A stretch of DNA of 64,000 bases from Halogeometricum sp. S1BR25-6 (GTDB taxonomy: Archaea > Halobacteriota > Halobacteria > Halobacteriales > Haloferacaceae). Both the position numbers and the translations under genes were made by a program. Within the stretch, counting starts at the first letter, position 1, and the number at the start of each line of letters is the position of its first letter. The notes beneath the pieces are model-generated. The model saw only the letters and a list, made by a program, of their open reading frames with translations, was not told where the DNA came from and did no database searches. Shown here piece by piece: positions 60,742-64,000 of this stretch. The stretch spans positions 1,302,001 to 1,366,000 of the forward strand of contig NZ_JAMQOP010000001.1 in the NCBI RefSeq assembly GCF_031624495.1. The letters run 5' to 3'.

Positions 60742-60904
60742 TATTGCCCGACTGTTACCGCGGACCGTTCTTAAACGTTCGAGTTCCGGCGCGGCCACGG
60801 TGGTCCCCGTCGAACCGGTGGACCGACGCGCCGGCCCGCCACTCCGTCGGCGCGCCGACCCGCCGACCGGCGGGCTTTTGCTTCGCCCTCCGCTCCACTC
60901 GCGT

Positions 60905-61999
60905 ATGCGAATCGGCGTCGTCGTGAACCCCATCGCGGGGATGGGCGGTCGGGTCGGACTGAAGGGCACCGACGGAAAAGTCGCGGAAGCGCGCGCCCGC
61001 GGCGCCGACCCGCGCGCGCCCGACCGGGCGCGCCGGATGTTCGAGACGCTCCGCGAGAGCGACCGCGACGTGACCGTTCTCACGTGGGGCGGCGAGATGG
61101 GCGAGTCCGCGGCCCGCGCGGCGGGTCTCGACCCGGAGGTGTTGGGCGGCCCATCGAGCGAGGGCGGGGAGACCACCGCCGACGACACGCGGCGCGCCGT
61201 CGAGGCGTTCCTCGACAGGGGCGTCGACCTCGTTCTCTTCGTCGGCGGGGACGGCACCGCCGCGGACGTCGCCGAGGCGGTCGCGGCGGCGGGGTCGGAC
61301 GCGGACCGGGAGGTGCCGATACTCGGCACGCCGGCGGGCGTGAAGGTGTACTCCTCGGTGTTCGCCGTCTCGCCCGAGGACGCCGCCGTCGTGGCGACGA
61401 CGTTCGACCGGACCGAGCGCCGCGAGGTGATGGACATCGACGAGGACGAGTATCGGGAGGGGGAGGTGCACCCCGAACTCCGCGCCGTCGCGTCCGTCCC
61501 CGTCGCCGACGACGTGCAGTCCTCGAAGCAACTCGGCGGGGGAACGGTAGAGGCCCTCGCCGCGGGCGTCGCCGATGACGTTCGGGCGGCGCCCGAGAAG
61601 ACGTTCGTCCTCGGACCGGGCAGCACCGTTGGCGCGGTGAAGGCCGAACTGGGGTTCGAGGGCTCGCCCATCGGCGTCGACGTCTGGCGGGACGGCGAGG
61701 TCATCGTCCGCGACGCGACCGAGCGCGAGATTCTGGACAACCTGGGACCGGACGGCGAGAACGTCGTCGTCGTCTCGCCCATCGGGGGGCAGGGCTTCGT
61801 CTTCGGTCGGGGGAACCCCCAACTGTCGCCCGACGTGATCCGCCGGTGTGACGTGGAAATCGTCGCCTCGCGGTCGAAACTCGACGGTATCGGGGAACTT
61901 CGCGTCGACACCGACGACCCCGAGTTAGACGAGGAACTCCGCGGGTGGACGCGCGTCCGCGTCGGACGATTCGAGCGGCGGATGATGGAAATCGTCTGA
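60905..61999 (+). CDS. ATP-NAD kinase family protein
   Basis: A 364-residue cytoplasmic kinase. It shows GVVVNPIAGMGGRVGLKG, the nucleotide motif VLFVGGDGTAADVAE, and LGTPAGVKVYSSVF. These are shared by NAD kinases and the archaeal AcoX-like branch, so the substrate may not be NAD. A Gly-rich GGGTVEALAAGV and a C-terminal PIGGQGFVFGRGNPQLSPD follow, typical of the haloarchaeal AcoX/NAD kinase-like group. It starts at MRIGVVVN; the frame is open upstream without family similarity. Confidence 0.87.
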   Translation: MRIGVVVNPIAGMGGRVGLKGTDGKVAEARARGADPRAPDRARRMFETLRESDRDVTVLTWGGEMGESAARAAGLDPEVLGGPSSEGGETTADDTRRAVEAFLDRGVDLVLFVGGDGTAADVAEAVAAAGSDADREVPILGTPAGVKVYSSVFAVSPEDAAVVATTFDRTERREVMDIDEDEYREGEVHPELRAVASVPVADDVQSSKQLGGGTVEALAAGVADDVRAAPEKTFVLGPGSTVGAVKAELGFEGSPIGVDVWRDGEVIVRDATEREILDNLGPDGENVVVVSPIGGQGFVFGRGNPQLSPDVIRRCDVEIVASRSKLDGIGELRVDTDDPELDEELRGWTRVRVGRFERRMMEIV

Positions 62000-62082
62000 A
62001 CCGTCGGAAATCGGCTTCGGCCCGCTTCCTGTTCAGTGTCAACAGTCACCAATCATACGGACCCCAATTCTGAGTGTACGTA

Positions 62083-62098
62083 TAATCGCCATATAGTG
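62083..62098 (+). promoter_or_regulatory. AT-rich promoter region of the AbrB-PhoU gene
   Basis: TATAATCGCCATATAG lies 34-49 bases before ATG 62132 and is the likely TATA region. It places the transcript start downstream of the in-frame ATG at 62036, which supports the later start. Confidence 0.5.
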
Positions 62099-62120
62099 AG
62101 GATTAAGGTCATCCCCAACA

Positions 62121-62130
62121 AGGGGGGTGA
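62121..62130 (+). promoter_or_regulatory. Shine-Dalgarno-like sequence for AbrB-PhoU gene
   Basis: AGGGGGGTGA ends directly before the ATG at 62132, with the G run 5-10 bases upstream. A strong purine-rich site is uncommon in this window and fixes the start at METRKVQ. Confidence 0.55.
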
Positions 62131-62131
62131 T

Positions 62132-63163
62132 ATGGAGACGCGTAAGGTCCAGCGGCTGGGTCCGTCGACGCTGGCCATGACGTTACCGGCGGAGTGGGCG
62201 AAGGAGCACAACGTGAACAAAGGCGACGAGGTGTCCCTCCGGATGGGTGGGAAGGGGACGCTCACCGTCCTGCCGGAGTCGGCGAGTCAGGAGGACGCGC
62301 TGGCGACGATTCGCGCCGACGCCCTCAACGCGGACGCCCTCGAACGCGCCATCGTCGCGCAGTACGTGCTCGGCCGGCGGGTCATCCACATCGAAAAGAG
62401 CGAGGGGGCACTCGACTCCGAGCACATCAACGCCGTCTACCGCGCGGAGACGCAACTGATGGGTCTCGGCGTCATCGAGGAGACGCCCGAACGCATCGCC
62501 ATCCGCTGTTCGGTGGACCCGGAGGACTTCACACTCGACAACCTCCTCGAACGGTTGGAGAACACGGGAAGCACGATGCGGGGCGAGGCGATAAAGGCGC
62601 TCGCGCACGGGAACGCCGACTTGGCTCAGCGAGCCCTCAACCGCGAGCGACAGGCGAACAAGATATTCGTCCTCCTGCTTCGCCTCATCTTCACGGCCTA
62701 CCAGAACCCGAACCTCTGCCGCGCTGTCGGCCTCGAATCGGGCTTCCCCCTCATCGGCTACCGTTCGGTGGCGAAGAACCTCGAACTCACGGCCGACAAC
62801 GCCGAGGACATCGCCGAAATCGTGATGGACGCCGAGGGGCACACCCTCGACGTCGACTCGACGACGATGCGCCGCATCCGCGAGTTCACCGACCAAGTCG
62901 ACGAGATAACCAGCAAGGCGGTGCAGTCGGTGGTCGAACGCGACTACGACCTGACCGTCGAGTGCCGCGAACTGTTCCGCGATATCCGCGACAAAGAACA
63001 GGACATCCTCAGCGACCTCCCGGAGATGGACAACGAGCAACTCCTCCAGATACGCGAGGTGCTCGTCAGCCTCCAGCAGACCGCTCAGTACGCCATGCGG
63101 AACGCGGAGATAGCGGCAAACCTCGCGCTGAACGAGGAGTCCGACCACGTCACCATCGGCTGA
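62132..63163 (+). CDS. AbrB/SpoVT-PhoU phosphate signalling regulator
   Basis: A 343-residue protein. Residues 1-45 are an AbrB/SpoVT-like DNA-binding swapped-hairpin (KVQRLGPSTLAMTLPAEWAKEHNVNKGDEV). The rest is a PhoU-type helical bundle with two repeats, including LRLIFTAYQNPNLC and EITSKAVQSVVERD. Haloarchaeal PhoU-AbrB fusions control phosphate uptake gene expression. A strong ribosome-binding site precedes ATG 62132, so the longer frame was rejected. Confidence 0.9.
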   Translation: METRKVQRLGPSTLAMTLPAEWAKEHNVNKGDEVSLRMGGKGTLTVLPESASQEDALATIRADALNADALERAIVAQYVLGRRVIHIEKSEGALDSEHINAVYRAETQLMGLGVIEETPERIAIRCSVDPEDFTLDNLLERLENTGSTMRGEAIKALAHGNADLAQRALNRERQANKIFVLLLRLIFTAYQNPNLCRAVGLESGFPLIGYRSVAKNLELTADNAEDIAEIVMDAEGHTLDVDSTTMRRIREFTDQVDEITSKAVQSVVERDYDLTVECRELFRDIRDKEQDILSDLPEMDNEQLLQIREVLVSLQQTAQYAMRNAEIAANLALNEESDHVTIG

Positions 63164-63212
63164 CCGATTCGGGAATTTTCTTCGGCGTACGGCGAGCGAA
63201 GGCGAGAGCGGC

Positions 63213-64000
63213 TTATTCTATCGGTTCGACGGAGAACAGGCCGTCGTCCTCGGTGGCGGCGTCCGTCGCCGTCTCGCCGGTCGGCGTTTCTCCCCCACCG
63301 AGGAGTCCGTCGTCGCTCCCGTCACCGCCGGCGGAAGTCGCCGTCTCCGTTCTCGTTTTCGTCTCCGTCTCTGTCTCGGGTTCCGTCCCCGACGTCTCAG
63401 CCGAGTCGTCACCGGCCGTCGCGTTCCCCGTCTCCGCCGTCGGCTTCGTCCCGAAGATGTCCGTCTCGACCGTCCGTTCGTACGTCAGGGCGTCCAGCGG
63501 AACGCGGAACGTCTCCCCGCCCGCGTCGAGGCGGGCGTGGAACGTCATCCGCAGGTCGCTCACCTGATTCCGTTCGAGGTGGCTCACCCACCACTCGTCG
63601 AGGTTCTCGTTACGGAGGAACGTCGTCGTCCGCACCGTTCGCGTCGATTTCGGCGGAATCACGTACGCGGACTCGCTCGTGCCGGTTCCGAGCGTCACGT
63701 CGTTCATGGAGACGTCGTACCCGATTCGGGAGACGGTTATCGGGTAGGGTTTCGGGTTGCGGACGACGAACGTCAGTTCGAGCGCCGTCGTCGACTCGTT
63801 CACCGTCCCCCACGCCGCGCGCGTCTCGTCGACGTAGAGCACGGGGTCGGAGACGAGAGGAGCGTTCGCGTCCACCGGCCGCGTCTCCGTCGAGTCGAAC
63901 TGCGACAGCATGTCGGTGTCCACCTCGCGCGTGACGTTCGGCGCGTCGAACGTCCGACCGAGCGTCGCCGAGCGAACCGTCGGGTCGACGCTGACGACGG
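63213..64000 (-). CDS. LEA14-like (WHy-domain) protein, 5' end outside window
   Basis: The C-terminal 262 codons of a protein whose frame stays open to the right edge. It has a LEA14/WHy-type beta sandwich: ALELTFVVRNPKPYPITVSRIGYDV and VIPPKSTRTVRTTTFLRNE. Such domains bind or protect and often sit on membrane-tethered proteins. The last 80 residues are a Thr/Glu/Gly tail (TETETKTRTETATS). Upstream residues DPTVRSATLGRTF suggest a second LEA14 repeat outside the window. Confidence 0.75.
   Translation of the reverse strand, partial: VVSVDPTVRSATLGRTFDAPNVTREVDTDMLSQFDSTETRPVDANAPLVSDPVLYVDETRAAWGTVNESTTALELTFVVRNPKPYPITVSRIGYDVSMNDVTLGTGTSESAYVIPPKSTRTVRTTTFLRNENLDEWWVSHLERNQVSDLRMTFHARLDAGGETFRVPLDALTYERTVETDIFGTKPTAETGNATAGDDSAETSGTEPETETETKTRTETATSAGGDGSDDGLLGGGETPTGETATDAATEDDGLFSVEPIE

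Overview
The window is about 64 kb of very GC-rich DNA with densely packed genes. The proteins are strongly acidic, and haloarchaea-restricted families recur throughout (DUF7523, DUF7524, DUF7527, DUF7111, DUF7545, DUF5803 and the DUF7261/7266/728x pilin-like group). Twin-arginine lipoproteins, leaderless AT-rich promoters, archaeal ribosomal proteins (S15p, S3Ae), TFE, Trm56, Rpp21-type RNase P protein and KEOPS Pcc1 all point to a halophilic archaeon. Gene content and order suggest the Haloferax/Halogeometricum side of the Haloferacales; that placement is inference. Family names are recognised by eye and no database search was run.

Layout. 0-11.5 kb: housekeeping and redox genes (ZIP transporter, thioredoxin reductase, CysRS, sulfite-oxidase-like enzyme, CbiX plus DR2241-type Fe-S protein, Trm112-like protein, truncated haemoglobin, PurA, a winged-helix regulator). 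11.7-17.9 kb: a long DUF7527 protein with a recent internal duplication, a frameshifted small membrane gene, a two-RCK potassium channel, a DUF998 protein and cytochrome oxidase subunit III. 18-22.5 kb: squalene/phytoene synthase, acyl-CoA dehydrogenase, PadR regulator, archaetidylserine synthase and halocyanin. 22.6-25.7 kb: a tightly overlapping information-processing operon (S15p, degenerate RecJ-like protein, Pcc1, S3Ae) and tRNA-Ala(GGC). 26-29.8 kb: convergent TrkH and TrkA with unusually many GATC sites, then a tandem UspA protein. 29.9-34 kb: aminotransferase, Tat-exported beta-helix protein, FNT channel.

34.1-44.6 kb is the main accessory feature: a type IV pilus-like machine. A very large PilB ATPase with acidic tails, a double PilC membrane protein and five consecutive pilin-like proteins overlap or abut on the minus strand, and a sixth pilin-like gene faces them. 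Immediately upstream (44.65-45.37 kb) is an AT-rich gap and a tRNA-Arg(CCT) gene followed by several degenerate copies of its own 3' end, which looks like the scar of repeated integration at that tRNA.

45.4-64 kb: TatA, DoxX, peroxiredoxin, HD protein, an Rpp21/YhbY/MscS cluster, two GT4 glycosyltransferases, a Gly/Met-rich coiled-coil protein, DUF2797, epimerase, SDR, Trm56, the TFE/DUF2110/DUF5803 operon, a secreted glycerophosphodiesterase, an 84-bp MITE-like palindrome, a CinA-like protein, an NAD-kinase-like protein, an AbrB-PhoU regulator and a partial LEA14-like protein running off the right edge.
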